A DNA stretch of 35,492 nucleotides, taken from Arcobacter sp. Lineage in GTDB: Bacteria > Campylobacterota > Campylobacteria > Campylobacterales > Sulfurimonadaceae. Position numbers and translations under genes: made by a program. Positions 21,831-30,626 of the stretch are shown here, piece by piece. The stretch covers positions 171,303 to 206,794 of the forward strand of contig NVXJ01000001.1 of the NCBI GenBank assembly GCA_002733885.1, in the 5' to 3' direction. Positions within the stretch are counted from its first letter, which is position 1; the number at the start of each line of letters is the position of its first letter. The notes below the pieces were generated by a model. The model was not told where the DNA came from and did not search any database. It saw nothing but the letters and a program-made list of their open reading frames with translations.

Positions 21831-23045
21831 TTACAGTTTTTTTTCATAGGTAGTAATAATAGGAAGTGCAATCCATAAAGCGAAAAACACATAAGCCGAA
21901 ACCTCACCAATGATGCTAAAGATACCTTCTGGAGGAAGTTTACCCATAGCTGTTAAGACAATTAAATCAACCACCATTAACCAGAACCAAATGGCAAAAT
22001 ACCCACGACGGTTTGCTGGAGCTACATTAGGGCTTCTATCTAAAAATGGAAGCGTAAAGAAAATAACCTGAGCAACTGCAAAGGCAATTAAACCTACATC
22101 TTTACCAAAAGGACGTAAGATCTCATACGACCATAAAAAGTACCACTCAGGATAAATATGCGCTGGTGTTACAAGTCCATCTGCTGTATCAAAGTTTACA
22201 GGGTCCATAGCAAAACCATATTGCCAAAACACAAGGTAAAAGAAGAATGTTAAGAAGATAGCTACAACAAACATATCCTTAGCCATAAAATCATTTCCAA
22301 AACGAATAACTTTAGAGTTTTTTGCATCTCCATCAAGATATTTTTTAGACTCTACTTCAAAATCAATCTCTTCACCCTCTTGGTTGTTAACATGAGGAAT
22401 ACGAAGCGCTGCAAAGTGAATCCCAATTAGACCAATGATTGCTAAAGGTAAAAGCAATACATGAAGCATAAAGAAACGATTTAAAAAAGCTTGACCTGGA
22501 ACATAATCTCCACGAATCCACTCAACCACACCATTAAGCTCTAAAGAACCCGCTGAAAACAAGTTAGTAATAACCATACCTGCCCAGTAAGACATTTGAC
22601 CCCATGGAAGCATATATCCTGAAAATGCCTCAGCAGAAAAAGTCACGAAAAGAAGCATTCCTGAAATCCAAATCATCTCACGTCCCTGCTTATAAGAACC
22701 ATAATAGATTCCTGTAAGCATGTGGATGTAAATAATCAAGAAAATTACTGAAGCCGCTACGGCGTGAACATGTCTCCATAACCAACCAAAACCTACCTCT
22801 TGCATGATGGTGTAGTTAACACTATCAAAGGCCAAGTCAACATTTGGTTGATAATACATTAAAAGAAAAATACCTGAAACTAACAGTAGACCAAAGGTAA
22901 TGGCTAAAACCATCCCCATCGCCCAAAGAAAGTTAATATTTTTAGGAATCCAATACTCAGACGCCATAACCTTTTCAACTTTATCAAGTGCTAGACGTTG
23001 GTTTAACCAGTCGCCAATACTTGTTGCTTTTGTAAATTTTGCCAT
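21831..23045 (-). CDS. petB: Cytochrome b subunit of the bc1 complex
   Basis: Central membrane subunit with the quinol-oxidation and quinone-reduction sites, 404 aa and eight or nine helices. Haem-ligand histidines lie in GWLWRHVHAVAAS and in FFMLHVLLLPLAIIGLIGIHFAALR. The Qo-site motif appears as HIYPEWYFLWSYEILRPF (PEWY). The first helix region (WAMGMVLAITFGLLLVSG) and the EAFSGYMLPWGQMSYW segment are strongly conserved. Length indicates a full cytochrome b rather than the split b6/subunit IV form. It sits 12 nt after petA and 10 nt before petC, one operon. Confidence 0.96.
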   Translation of the reverse strand: MAKFTKATSIGDWLNQRLALDKVEKVMASEYWIPKNINFLWAMGMVLAITFGLLLVSGIFLLMYYQPNVDLAFDSVNYTIMQEVGFGWLWRHVHAVAASVIFLIIYIHMLTGIYYGSYKQGREMIWISGMLLFVTFSAEAFSGYMLPWGQMSYWAGMVITNLFSAGSLELNGVVEWIRGDYVPGQAFLNRFFMLHVLLLPLAIIGLIGIHFAALRIPHVNNQEGEEIDFEVESKKYLDGDAKNSKVIRFGNDFMAKDMFVVAIFLTFFFYLVFWQYGFAMDPVNFDTADGLVTPAHIYPEWYFLWSYEILRPFGKDVGLIAFAVAQVIFFTLPFLDRSPNVAPANRRGYFAIWFWLMVVDLIVLTAMGKLPPEGIFSIIGEVSAYVFFALWIALPIITTYEKKL

Positions 23046-23057
23046 AAACTCCCCTTA

Positions 23058-23582
23058 TTAAGCGACGACGCCGTCAGCTTTCATTTTCTTATACTCTGGA
23101 CCTTCTTCACCAAGAACAACTGTATTTCCATCAATCTTAAAAGGAGGAATTACAAGTGGAGAAGGAGGAGGAGATTTTGTTTCCATACCAGATGCATTAA
23201 ACTCACCACCATGACAAGCACATAAAAAGTCTTTTTTTGCATCTCTATAAGCAGGAATACAACCAAGGTGCGTACATAAGCCAATAGTAATCATATAATG
23301 ACTTCCATCTACAATAATGTCACGAGCTAATTCAGCCTCGCCTTGTTCTGTTACCATTTCTGCTGTTTTTTTCAAAACAAATATAGGCTTCCCACGCCAT
23401 TTTTCAACAAGAAGCTTGTTCTCTTCACATACTGAGAGATCAATCTCCGTAAAACCTGCCGCTGCTACACTTGGAAGTGGATCCCAAGACTGCTTCATAG
23501 CTACTAAAGAGCCTAGAGCACCAACACCAGCAACAGCACCAAAGGCCTTGCCCATAAATCCGCGTCTGCTTGATTTTTCCAT
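23058..23582 (-). CDS. petA: Rieske iron-sulfur subunit of the bc1 complex
   Basis: Carries electrons from quinol at the Qo site to cytochrome c1, 174 aa. The N-terminus has a twin-arginine signal or anchor (SSRRGFMGKAFGAVAGVGALG), consistent with Tat export of the folded 2Fe-2S domain. Cluster ligands are in CTHLGC and CACHGGEF, which supply two Cys and two His plus the disulfide pair. The proline loop SPPPSPLVIPPF follows. It heads petABC; a -10-like TATAAG (minus strand, 23612-23617) lies about 30 nt upstream, with an inverted repeat farther out. Confidence 0.96.
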   Translation of the reverse strand: MEKSSRRGFMGKAFGAVAGVGALGSLVAMKQSWDPLPSVAAAGFTEIDLSVCEENKLLVEKWRGKPIFVLKKTAEMVTEQGEAELARDIIVDGSHYMITIGLCTHLGCIPAYRDAKKDFLCACHGGEFNASGMETKSPPPSPLVIPPFKIDGNTVVLGEEGPEYKKMKADGVVA

Positions 23583-23989
23583 ATTTAACTCACTTTCTTG
23601 TATTAGAAAACCTTATAAAGTCTTCTATCTTTATCTTCATATTAAACTAATCTTATTCAAATAAACTAGCCAATAGTACTAGTTTATGATTTAAATACCA
23701 ATTAATTTAAGGCCTTTTTCATAAATTACGTTATTTTTATAGTATATCTCTCCAGAACTCCATATTCATATTGTGAACATTCTGTGATTATCTTATCTAA
23801 ATTTGTGTATTCTGCAAAGTTAAAGTAGCTAATATTAATTTTTTTGAGTAGTTTGTGATAATACTAAAATTTATTTAGGGATAAAATAATTTTCCATTTA
23901 ATTGTTTCATAAGATAAATTTTCATCCTCAGTTTCAATTTAAAGATAATAATGCTTGTCCTTCAAGTAATAATTGTAAAGACAGCTCTT
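23583..23989. other. AT-rich spacer between petA and the HD-GYP gene
   Basis: 407 bp with no gene that I can support. It holds the pet promoter region: a -10 candidate at 23612-23617 (minus) and a 9-bp perfect inverted repeat farther upstream. The rest is AT-rich with short T-runs. No tRNA, small-RNA hairpin with T-tail, or clear terminator for the HD-GYP gene was recognised. Confidence 0.5.
23661..23687. promoter_or_regulatory. Inverted repeat upstream of the pet operon
   Basis: ATAAACTAG and CTAGTTTAT form a perfect 9-bp inverted repeat with a 9-nt spacer, centred about 70 nt upstream of the predicted petA start point. The place suits an activator site. No known consensus is matched. Confidence 0.4.
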
Positions 23990-26143
23990 CTATTTACTAT
24001 CTTTTCCTTTATCCGACAAACTATCTCTTACATCTAAAAACTTATCTACATGGTCAAAAAAGATATCTACTAGTTTAGGTTCAAAGTGTTTTCCTCTTTC
24101 TTCTTTAAAAAGCACAAATATATCCTCATCACACCAAGCTTTTTTATATACTCTATCTGAGCTTAGTGCATCAAACACATCTGCTATAGCTGTAATACGA
24201 CCATAGATGTGTATCTGTGTAGCCTTAAAGCCTTGAGGATAACCAGAACCATCCCACTTCTCATGATGTTGATGTGCTACTATCGCTGCCGTATTTAAAA
24301 GTGGTCTTTTTGAACCATTTAACATATCAAAACCTTGTTGAGCATGTGTTTGCATAATAGACATCTCATTATCAGTAAATTTAGAGGGTTTATTCAAAAT
24401 ATCATCAGAGATGCCTACTTTACCTATATCATGCATAGGAGAGGCTTGTTTTAGCAATTCAGCATCTCCTTCACTAAGACCATAATATAATGCAAACATT
24501 TTGGAATACTCAGCAACTCTTCTAACATGGTTCCCCGTCTCTTTGGAACGCTGTTCACCAATCGTACCCATTTTAAAGACAAGTTCTTTTTGTGTTTCTT
24601 TTATCTCTGATTGTAAGGCTTCAATCTCTTTTTCATCTGTAATATCATCTCTAATTGAGGTGTATCCAATATGCTTTCCTTTATTATCATACTCTGGAGC
24701 GAAGAAAGTTTTTACCCAAAAGGAGCCACCATCTTTTTTTAAGTTTTTGAGTTCTGCTTCAACTGACTTTTCTTGAACGAGGGCTTCCCATATTTTTTCA
24801 AACTCTTTTACATCTACATCTGGATGCCTTACAATATTATGATTTTTTCCAATAAGCTCTTTCCTTGTATAACCACTCACTCTACAAAACGCGGTACTTA
24901 CATCTGTAATAATTCCATCTAAATCTGTACTTGAATACATAACATTCTTATCATAAGAAGACACTAATGCTTCTAACTCATCGTTTTTATTATTAAGCGC
25001 CATCGTTTTTTCACGTACTTTGTCTTCAAGGTTTATATACTGTTTCTCAAGTTCTAATCCCATATTTATGACATTGTTTTGAAGTGCAATTAACGACTTG
25101 CTTGTAAGTACCTTGTTATTCAACTGTTCCCTCAAAAGAGTGAAATCTCTTTTTTTAATATCTTTAGTTGTATTTTCAATATAGCTTATCTGTTTTAATA
25201 AGTTTATGATTCTATATCTTGTTACTAAAAAAACCAATAAAGCACTCAAAAATAAAAGAATAAAATTTTTAACAATATTTTTAATAAAAATCTCTTTAAA
25301 ACCTTCTAATTTCGTCACTGTACAAACATATCCCATGATATTTTTATTGAAATCAATAATTGGATATATATTTAAATAGTACCTACTATTAGCGATTAAA
25401 ATACTTTGTATCTTTTTAGTAAAATCAATATGCCTTATTTCATCTTTAGATATATCGATTGTCTTATCAGCAAGAATATAATTACCCACTAGCTCTTTAT
25501 CCTTCATAAAATTTTCATAATATTTTTTTTCTAAAGAGTTGGTTGATTCTTTTTCATATACTAAAAAAGATTTATGTTTTGTTCTACTCGTGATAGCCTC
25601 AGGAATCCAGTCTATTTTTTTCCCTAAAGAAAGACCACCTAATATAGATCCATTGTCATCTAAAATAGGATTTGTAGCTCTGAATCCGGCATATGACTTA
25701 CACATCAAAGCATGGGTACTGGCTTTAAAAGATGTCATTATCCACTCTATATCTGTTCTGACACTGGACACATCCTTACCAATTGACTTAAAGTTTGAAA
25801 AGTTTACAAAAGAAATAGCAGGAGGTTTAAAGAAGTGTATCTCATATGTCAGTTGTTCATCTTTGACTTTTTTCCAGATTGGGGTTACATATTCTTTTAT
25901 AATTTCTGGATTATTTTGAAGGTAGGCTTCTTTAACTCTTTTATCAGAAGAAAGAATCCCCGCTAAAATTTGAATATTTTTAGCTTGTGCTTCAATCAAA
26001 TTATTTAGAATAAGATGATCTTTTCTATATGCTTTATTTTTTGCTGCCTCTTGACCAAAGTAGTAGGTAAATGATTCAGTAATTATAAAAAATATCAAAG
26101 CAAATGAAGAAATTATTATTAATGGCTTGTTCAATAAGTTCAT
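23990..26143 (-). CDS. Cache-PAS-HD-GYP c-di-GMP phosphodiesterase
   Basis: Membrane sensor that should degrade c-di-GMP, 717 aa. Layout: membrane helix (about 7-22), periplasmic Cache-like ligand domain (about 28-290, with YAGFRATNPILDDNGSILGGLSLGK), second helix (about 293-312), coiled-coil linker (330-400), PAS domain (about 405-510, FCRVSGYTRKELIGKNHNIVRHPD, the Aer-like type that can hold a cofactor), and a C-terminal HD-GYP domain. The catalytic signatures are complete: HDIGK at 571-575, HHEKWDGSGYP at 626-636, and the supporting IADVFDAL. It is a single-gene unit; a -10-like TATACT (minus strand, 26185-26190) lies 42 nt upstream. It could counteract the cyclase at 18336-19688, though the two are not in one operon. 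Confidence 0.94.
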   Translation of the reverse strand: MNLLNKPLIIISSFALIFFIITESFTYYFGQEAAKNKAYRKDHLILNNLIEAQAKNIQILAGILSSDKRVKEAYLQNNPEIIKEYVTPIWKKVKDEQLTYEIHFFKPPAISFVNFSNFKSIGKDVSSVRTDIEWIMTSFKASTHALMCKSYAGFRATNPILDDNGSILGGLSLGKKIDWIPEAITSRTKHKSFLVYEKESTNSLEKKYYENFMKDKELVGNYILADKTIDISKDEIRHIDFTKKIQSILIANSRYYLNIYPIIDFNKNIMGYVCTVTKLEGFKEIFIKNIVKNFILLFLSALLVFLVTRYRIINLLKQISYIENTTKDIKKRDFTLLREQLNNKVLTSKSLIALQNNVINMGLELEKQYINLEDKVREKTMALNNKNDELEALVSSYDKNVMYSSTDLDGIITDVSTAFCRVSGYTRKELIGKNHNIVRHPDVDVKEFEKIWEALVQEKSVEAELKNLKKDGGSFWVKTFFAPEYDNKGKHIGYTSIRDDITDEKEIEALQSEIKETQKELVFKMGTIGEQRSKETGNHVRRVAEYSKMFALYYGLSEGDAELLKQASPMHDIGKVGISDDILNKPSKFTDNEMSIMQTHAQQGFDMLNGSKRPLLNTAAIVAHQHHEKWDGSGYPQGFKATQIHIYGRITAIADVFDALSSDRVYKKAWCDEDIFVLFKEERGKHFEPKLVDIFFDHVDKFLDVRDSLSDKGKDSK

Positions 26144-26449
26144 TCCATTAACACCTTGTCTGCATGATTAGTCTATGATTAAATAGTATATTGAAATATT
26201 AACTTCTCTACACTTTCAAGTAAATAAGAATGGACATTTTACAAAGAAATTAGAATGATTTAATTTTTTTGTGATTTTTTTGTGATAAAAGCTTAGAGAA
26301 ATAGTGAACTTTGATTTAAAGCAGTTAGATAATATCATTTTTAATCCGACGAAAGTAAAAAACGAGCTGTCATCAACAATGGAAAATGGGTATCAGGGGC
26401 CTTGTATTAATTTAATTTTAAAAGGAGTAAGACACCATTCTTCCCTAAT
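26144..26449. other. Spacer upstream of the HD-GYP gene
   Basis: 306 bp holding the HD-GYP promoter region, a tandem 11-bp repeat (26264-26285) and a doubtful 60-codon plus-strand frame. There is no strong terminator after mnmG. Confidence 0.5.
26264..26285 (+). repeat. Tandem 11-bp repeat with TGTGA half-sites
   Basis: TTTTTTTGTGA occurs twice in direct succession (26264-26274 and 26275-26285). The 11-bp period puts both TGTGA boxes on the same helix face, as in cooperative regulator sites. It is about 95 nt upstream of the likely HD-GYP start point. Confidence 0.5.
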
Positions 26450-26486
26450 TTATCTTTTTTTAGCTTCCATTTTAATGTATATTTGA
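26304..26486 (+). CDS. Doubtful 60-codon ORF
   Basis: A GTG-started frame with a mostly hydrophilic N-terminal two thirds ([20 protein letters not shown]) and a hydrophobic C-terminus ([14 protein letters not shown]). It overlaps the 3' end of mnmG in antisense by 37 nt. It has a weak AGAGAA ribosome-binding site and no recognisable homology. It could be a remnant or a small membrane peptide; chance is as likely. Confidence 0.2.
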   Translation: MNFDLKQLDNIIFNPTKVKNELSSTMENGYQGPCINLILKGVRHHSSLIYLFLASILMYI

Positions 26487-28324
26487 AGTATCTCAATGGC
26501 TGCAGGGGTTACTCCTGAGATTTGAGAGGCAGCTTGAAGGGTTGGTGGATTGAACTTTTCAAACTTTTCAATCATTTCATTACTTAGACCCTTAACAATT
26601 CTAAAATCAAAGCCTTCAGGAACCTTCATTCTTAACTGTCTTTTCATTTTGTTAATATCTTGCTGTTGTTTTTCTATGTACCTTGCGTACTTCGCTTCGA
26701 TTAAAATCTGATTTTGAACATAGGCATCAAACTTTGCTATACGTGGCTCTAGTTTTAAAAGTTTTTCAATGGTAAAAGATTTTCGTGAAGCAATGTTTAT
26801 AGCAAGGGTTTTGTCCGTGATATGAAGTTCATCCATCTCGGCCAAAAAGGCCAAGAACTCTTTATTAGGTTTACATTCTTGCTCATTTAAGTAAGCAACA
26901 CCTTCTTTCATTTGGGCTTCTTTCAAGTCCACCTCAGCTTGAAACTCATCTGAGACTAAACCAAAGTCATGCCCATACTTAGACAAACGAAGATCTGCTG
27001 TTTCTTCTCTTAAAAGTAGTCTATATTCGGCTCTTGAGGTAAACATTCGGTAGGGTTCTTTTGTTCCCTTTGTTACAAGGTCATCTATCATTACCCCTAT
27101 ATAAGCTTCATCTCTACCTAAAATAAAAGGCTCTTTTCCTTGGTTAGATAAAGAAGCATTAATACCTGCCATTAAACCTTGAGCAGCTGCTTCTTCATAT
27201 CCTGTAGTTCCATTAATCTGACCCGCAAGATACAAGCCTTTTATCTTTTTAGTTTCCATTGAGTGCGTTAAAGAAGTTGGGTTAATATAGTCATACTCAA
27301 TCGCGTATCCATAACGTACAATTCTTGCATTTTCCATACCTGCCACAGAACGAATCATATCTCTTTGAACATCAGGGGGTAAAGACGTAGACATACCATT
27401 TACATAGACTTCTGTGTTTTCCCAGGTTTGTGGTTCTATAAAAAGATGGTGTCTGTCCTTATCTCTAAAGCGGTTAACCTTATCCTCAATACTTGGGCAG
27501 TAACGTGGACCCACACCTTCTATCTGACCCGAAAAAAGAGGCGCTCTGTGAAAGTTATCTTCTATAATCTTATGGGTTGTTTCGTTTGTATAAGTGATAA
27601 AACAAGGTAGTTGTTTCTTATTTTTCTTAAAATATTCTCTGTCTGTTCTAAATGAAAAAGGCATAGGCAACAGGTCTCCAGGTTGTTCTTCCATTACTGA
27701 GTAATCAATGCTAGAACTATCAACCCTAGGACAGGTTCCTGTTTTTAAACGCCCCACATCTAAGCCAAGTGCTCTCAGTTGAAGCCCTAGCTTTTTTGCA
27801 GAAAACTCTCCAAATCGCCCTGCTTCATGTGTTGTCTCACCAATATGAATAATACCTTGTAAAAAAGTACCTGTTGTTAAGATGACCTTAGAAGACATAT
27901 ACTCATTTAAAAACTCTGTCTTAACACCAATAACAGCATCATCTTTGATAATAAGTTCATCTACGGTTTCTTGTAATAATTGTAAGTTAGGTGTATTTAG
28001 AGTGATATTTCTTGCAATTACCCTATACTTATCCATATCTATCTGAGCACGTGTTCCACGAACAGCGGGACCCTTTGTAGCGTTTAAGATACGAAACTGG
28101 ATACCAGCCTCATCTGTTATAAGACCCATTTCACCACCAAGGGCGTCCAGTTCTTTAACCAAGTGACCCTTAGCAAGTCCACCAACTGCTGGGTTACAAG
28201 AGGTTGCCCCAACATTTTCCGCAAGCATGGAAACCAAAAGTGTTTTTTGTCCCATTCTTGCAGATGACAAGGCCGCTTCTATACCTGCGTGCCCAGCTCC
28301 AACAACTATTACATCATAATTCAT
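26450..28324 (-). CDS. mnmG: tRNA uridine-5-carboxymethylaminomethyl modification enzyme MnmG (GidA)
   Basis: FAD enzyme that, with MnmE, installs the (carboxymethyl)aminomethyl group on wobble U34 of several tRNAs. 624 aa, normal length. The FAD site is [43 protein letters not shown] and RTGTC-like [10 protein letters not shown] are GidA signatures, the latter including a catalytic cysteine. The C-terminal helical tail that contacts MnmE and tRNA ([23 protein letters not shown]) is complete. A standalone MnmD-type methyltransferase at 32170-32910 could carry out the final step of the same pathway. The ~90-nt predicted leader contains a copy of the structured repeat (28356-28388). Confidence 0.97.
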   Translation of the reverse strand: MNYDVIVVGAGHAGIEAALSSARMGQKTLLVSMLAENVGATSCNPAVGGLAKGHLVKELDALGGEMGLITDEAGIQFRILNATKGPAVRGTRAQIDMDKYRVIARNITLNTPNLQLLQETVDELIIKDDAVIGVKTEFLNEYMSSKVILTTGTFLQGIIHIGETTHEAGRFGEFSAKKLGLQLRALGLDVGRLKTGTCPRVDSSSIDYSVMEEQPGDLLPMPFSFRTDREYFKKNKKQLPCFITYTNETTHKIIEDNFHRAPLFSGQIEGVGPRYCPSIEDKVNRFRDKDRHHLFIEPQTWENTEVYVNGMSTSLPPDVQRDMIRSVAGMENARIVRYGYAIEYDYINPTSLTHSMETKKIKGLYLAGQINGTTGYEEAAAQGLMAGINASLSNQGKEPFILGRDEAYIGVMIDDLVTKGTKEPYRMFTSRAEYRLLLREETADLRLSKYGHDFGLVSDEFQAEVDLKEAQMKEGVAYLNEQECKPNKEFLAFLAEMDELHITDKTLAINIASRKSFTIEKLLKLEPRIAKFDAYVQNQILIEAKYARYIEKQQQDINKMKRQLRMKVPEGFDFRIVKGLSNEMIEKFEKFNPPTLQAASQISGVTPAAIEILQIYIKMEAKKR

Positions 28325-28355
28325 AGATAACCTATCCTAAACCTATTTACTAAAG

Positions 28356-28388
28356 AAACATCGCTGTGCGACCACCATCGGTTTGTTT
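28356..28388 (+). repeat. Structured small repeat, copy 4, in the mnmG leader
   Basis: Outer stem AAACA/TGTTT, inner hairpin TCGC-TGT-GCGA, second hairpin ACC-ATC-GGT. Compared with copies 2 and 3 the second stem has changed from GCC/GGC to ACC/GGT, keeping pairing. It lies between the likely mnmG -10 and the start codon, so it is transcribed (as the complement) in the mnmG mRNA leader. Confidence 0.65.
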
Positions 28389-28421
28389 TCAAAGGTTGAG
28401 AAAATTTAATTTTATGGCGCA

Positions 28422-28427
28422 ATTATA
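28422..28427 (-). promoter_or_regulatory. Candidate -10 box for mnmG
   Basis: Perfect TATAAT on the minus strand, about 98 nt before the mnmG ATG. The predicted start near 28414 gives a leader of about 90 nt that contains repeat copy 4. Confidence 0.45.
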
Positions 28428-28611
28428 CCCTTAATAGACAGGTTTAAAAAGCTATTTAAAATTCAATTCATAATTTAAGAAAATATTTAATATAAGGACA
28501 TCACTTAGCTTCTATTTATTCTGATACTTTATAACTAACTTAAACACTATGCCTCATCTTTTATATTGCAAGGTGTACAATAGTTTGATATAGCTCTTAG
28601 GTAGGTTTATA

Positions 28612-29847
28612 ATGTCAGATATGATGGTTTATGCAGAAGAAGACGCACCTACTACTGTCCTAAAAGAAGACACATGGAAGCTCTTAATCGTAGATGATGA
28701 TAAGGATATTCATGAAATAACTAAGCTTGCTCTAAAAGATTTAAAGTTCAAAGATAAATATCTTAGTTTTGAATCCGCCTATAGTGCGGAAGAAGCTATC
28801 TCTAAGCTAAACCAGAACCCTCAATTTGCCATCGTTTTACTTGATATTGGAATGGAAACTTCTGACGCAGGACTAGGGGTTGCTAATTTTATTCGTCAAC
28901 AATTACACGACAATCTAACACGTATTATTATCCGTACGGGTCAGCCTGGAGATGTCCCTGAAAAAGAGATTATAGACAATTATGATATTAATGATTATAA
29001 GTCTAAAACAGAGCTTACCATTGAAAAACTTTTCACGGCCATACGTACGGCCATCGCTCAATATCATCAGATTAATGAGCTTGCTCATCTAAATGTAGAA
29101 CTTGAAGAGCGTATAAAAGAAGCCCTTCTTATTCAAAAGAAACAACAAGAAGCCTTATTTTTACAAGACAGAACCGTGCAAATGGGAGAGCTTTTAAATA
29201 TGCTTGCTCACCAGTGGAGACAACCCCTTGCTCGTATCTCTGCTGTTACAACACAGTTGAAGTTTTCCCTTGCCTTAGGTGAAATTAATACGGAAGAATT
29301 TAATAAACAAATTGATGGTATCGAGAAATACACACATGAACTCTCAGAAACTATTGAAGAATTTCGAACAGTATACGAGCCCACAAAACTTTCTGAAAAC
29401 ACACCTGTTTGTGCCCTTTTAGAAAAATCAGTTTCTATTATAAATTCAAGCTTTAAAGAAAAAAATATTATCATTGATATCATTTGTGATGAGGATGAAA
29501 AAGGTTTTTTCACCTCTACTGCCTTATACCAAGTCCTTCTTAGTCTACTTAGAAATTCTCAAGAGGCTTTTTTAGAAGTTGATATTGAAGAACCTCGTAT
29601 TAGTATTAGTACACAAAGAGAAGAAGGGCTTCTTCAAATTTGTATTCAAGATAATGCAGGTGGTATAAAAGAAGAATACCTTTCTAAGGTTTTTGATCCT
29701 TATTTCTCAACTAAAAGCAATAAAAATGGTCATGGTCTAGGTCTGTATATGAGTAAAAGTATTATTGAACAAAACTGTAATGGAAAAATAGAAGTAGAAA
29801 ATAAAAATGATGGTTGTCTTTTTACCATTAGCCTTCCAAATAAATAA
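28612..29847 (+). CDS. Response regulator-histidine kinase hybrid (REC first)
   Basis: 411-residue cytoplasmic signalling protein with the receiver in front of the kinase. REC (about 20-160): acidic pocket DDD at 28-30 and phospho-acceptor Asp78 in VLLDIGMETSDAG. The stretch IRTGQPGDVPEKEIIDNYDINDYKSKTELT is typical of receivers found in RpfG-like (DUF3369) proteins. A coiled coil (about 165-190) leads to the DHp helix MGELLNMLAHQWRQPLARIS with His200. The ATPase domain has N-box LLRNSQEAF, G1 DNAGGI and G2 GHGLGLYMSK. There is no membrane segment, so the input is probably phosphotransfer from another kinase. No partner response regulator is adjacent. Confidence 0.92.
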   Translation: MSDMMVYAEEDAPTTVLKEDTWKLLIVDDDKDIHEITKLALKDLKFKDKYLSFESAYSAEEAISKLNQNPQFAIVLLDIGMETSDAGLGVANFIRQQLHDNLTRIIIRTGQPGDVPEKEIIDNYDINDYKSKTELTIEKLFTAIRTAIAQYHQINELAHLNVELEERIKEALLIQKKQQEALFLQDRTVQMGELLNMLAHQWRQPLARISAVTTQLKFSLALGEINTEEFNKQIDGIEKYTHELSETIEEFRTVYEPTKLSENTPVCALLEKSVSIINSSFKEKNIIIDIICDEDEKGFFTSTALYQVLLSLLRNSQEAFLEVDIEEPRISISTQREEGLLQICIQDNAGGIKEEYLSKVFDPYFSTKSNKNGHGLGLYMSKSIIEQNCNGKIEVENKNDGCLFTISLPNK

Positions 29848-29904
29848 AGCCTTTCTTTCCTCACGGTACTTTAAAACCTAATAATGTTTTTACCTTCACC
29901 TGAG

Positions 29905-29910
29905 TATACT
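29905..29910 (+). promoter_or_regulatory. Candidate -10 box for the Sel1-YbiB-ribE operon
   Basis: TATACT 32 nt before the ATG at 29943, in the 95-bp spacer after the kinase gene. An AAGAAG ribosome-binding site precedes the start. Confidence 0.35.
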
Positions 29911-29942
29911 TCGCGTAAATAACTTTTAAAGAAGAATAAACT

Positions 29943-30626
29943 ATGATCCAACAAGCACATGACGCCTACAACAAAGCAGATTATAACACGGCCTTTGAGC
30001 TTTATTCAAAACTTGCTGAAGATGGCAACTCAGCCGCTCAAGCAAGTCTTGGCTTTATGTATCAAAATGCCCAAGGAACAAGTGAAGATATAGATAAGGC
30101 TGCCCTTTGGTATACCAAGGCCGCCGAACAAGAGCACCCTCTTGCTATGTATAATATTGCTGTTTTAATGATGCATGGAAAAGGTCTTAGTCATGATATG
30201 TTTGCCGCCCATGACTACTTTATGAGAGCCTCTGTCAAAGAAGTACCTCAGGCTATGTATGAAACTGCCATGATGCTAGAAAAAGGTTTAGGCTGTAGCC
30301 AGAGTTTTCCAGAAGCCGCTTTTTGGTACGAAGAAGCCGCAAAACGTGGAAATATGGATGCCTTTAATAACTTAGGTGTACTTTTTAAAGAAGGACATGG
30401 TGTGGATATGGACTACAAAAAAGCCTTTTACCTTTTTACTAAGGCTGCTGAAAGCAATGTACCAACGGCTCAATATAACCTAGGTCAAATGTATGACCAA
30501 GGACATGGTTGTGAAATGGATAATGACAGAGCCTTAGAATGGTGTAGAAAAGCAGCTTACGCGGGGCATGAAAAAGCAAAAGCAATTATTGCTAAACTCC
30601 AATCTGATGGGAAGATTGTTTATTAA
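29943..30626 (+). CDS. Sel1-repeat (SLR) protein
   Basis: 227 residues made of about six tandem Sel1-like helical repeats of 35-36 residues. Consensus pieces recur: AQASLGFMYQNAQGTSEDIDKAALWYTKAA, AMYETAMMLEKGLG, AFNNLGVLFKEGHGVDMDYKKAFYLFTKAA and AQYNLGQMYDQGHG-type units. There is no signal peptide, so it is probably a cytoplasmic scaffold; secreted SLR proteins of Helicobacter (Hcp) do have signals. No disulfide-type cysteine pairs in each repeat, again unlike Hcp. The stop shares one base with the start of the YbiB-like gene (TAATG), so translation is coupled. Partner unknown. Confidence 0.9.
   Translation: MIQQAHDAYNKADYNTAFELYSKLAEDGNSAAQASLGFMYQNAQGTSEDIDKAALWYTKAAEQEHPLAMYNIAVLMMHGKGLSHDMFAAHDYFMRASVKEVPQAMYETAMMLEKGLGCSQSFPEAAFWYEEAAKRGNMDAFNNLGVLFKEGHGVDMDYKKAFYLFTKAAESNVPTAQYNLGQMYDQGHGCEMDNDRALEWCRKAAYAGHEKAKAIIAKLQSDGKIVY

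Noticed and set aside
25539-25919. Antisense 126-codon frame within the HD-GYP gene
   Set aside because: Shadow frame; the minus-strand product has complete, ordered domains.
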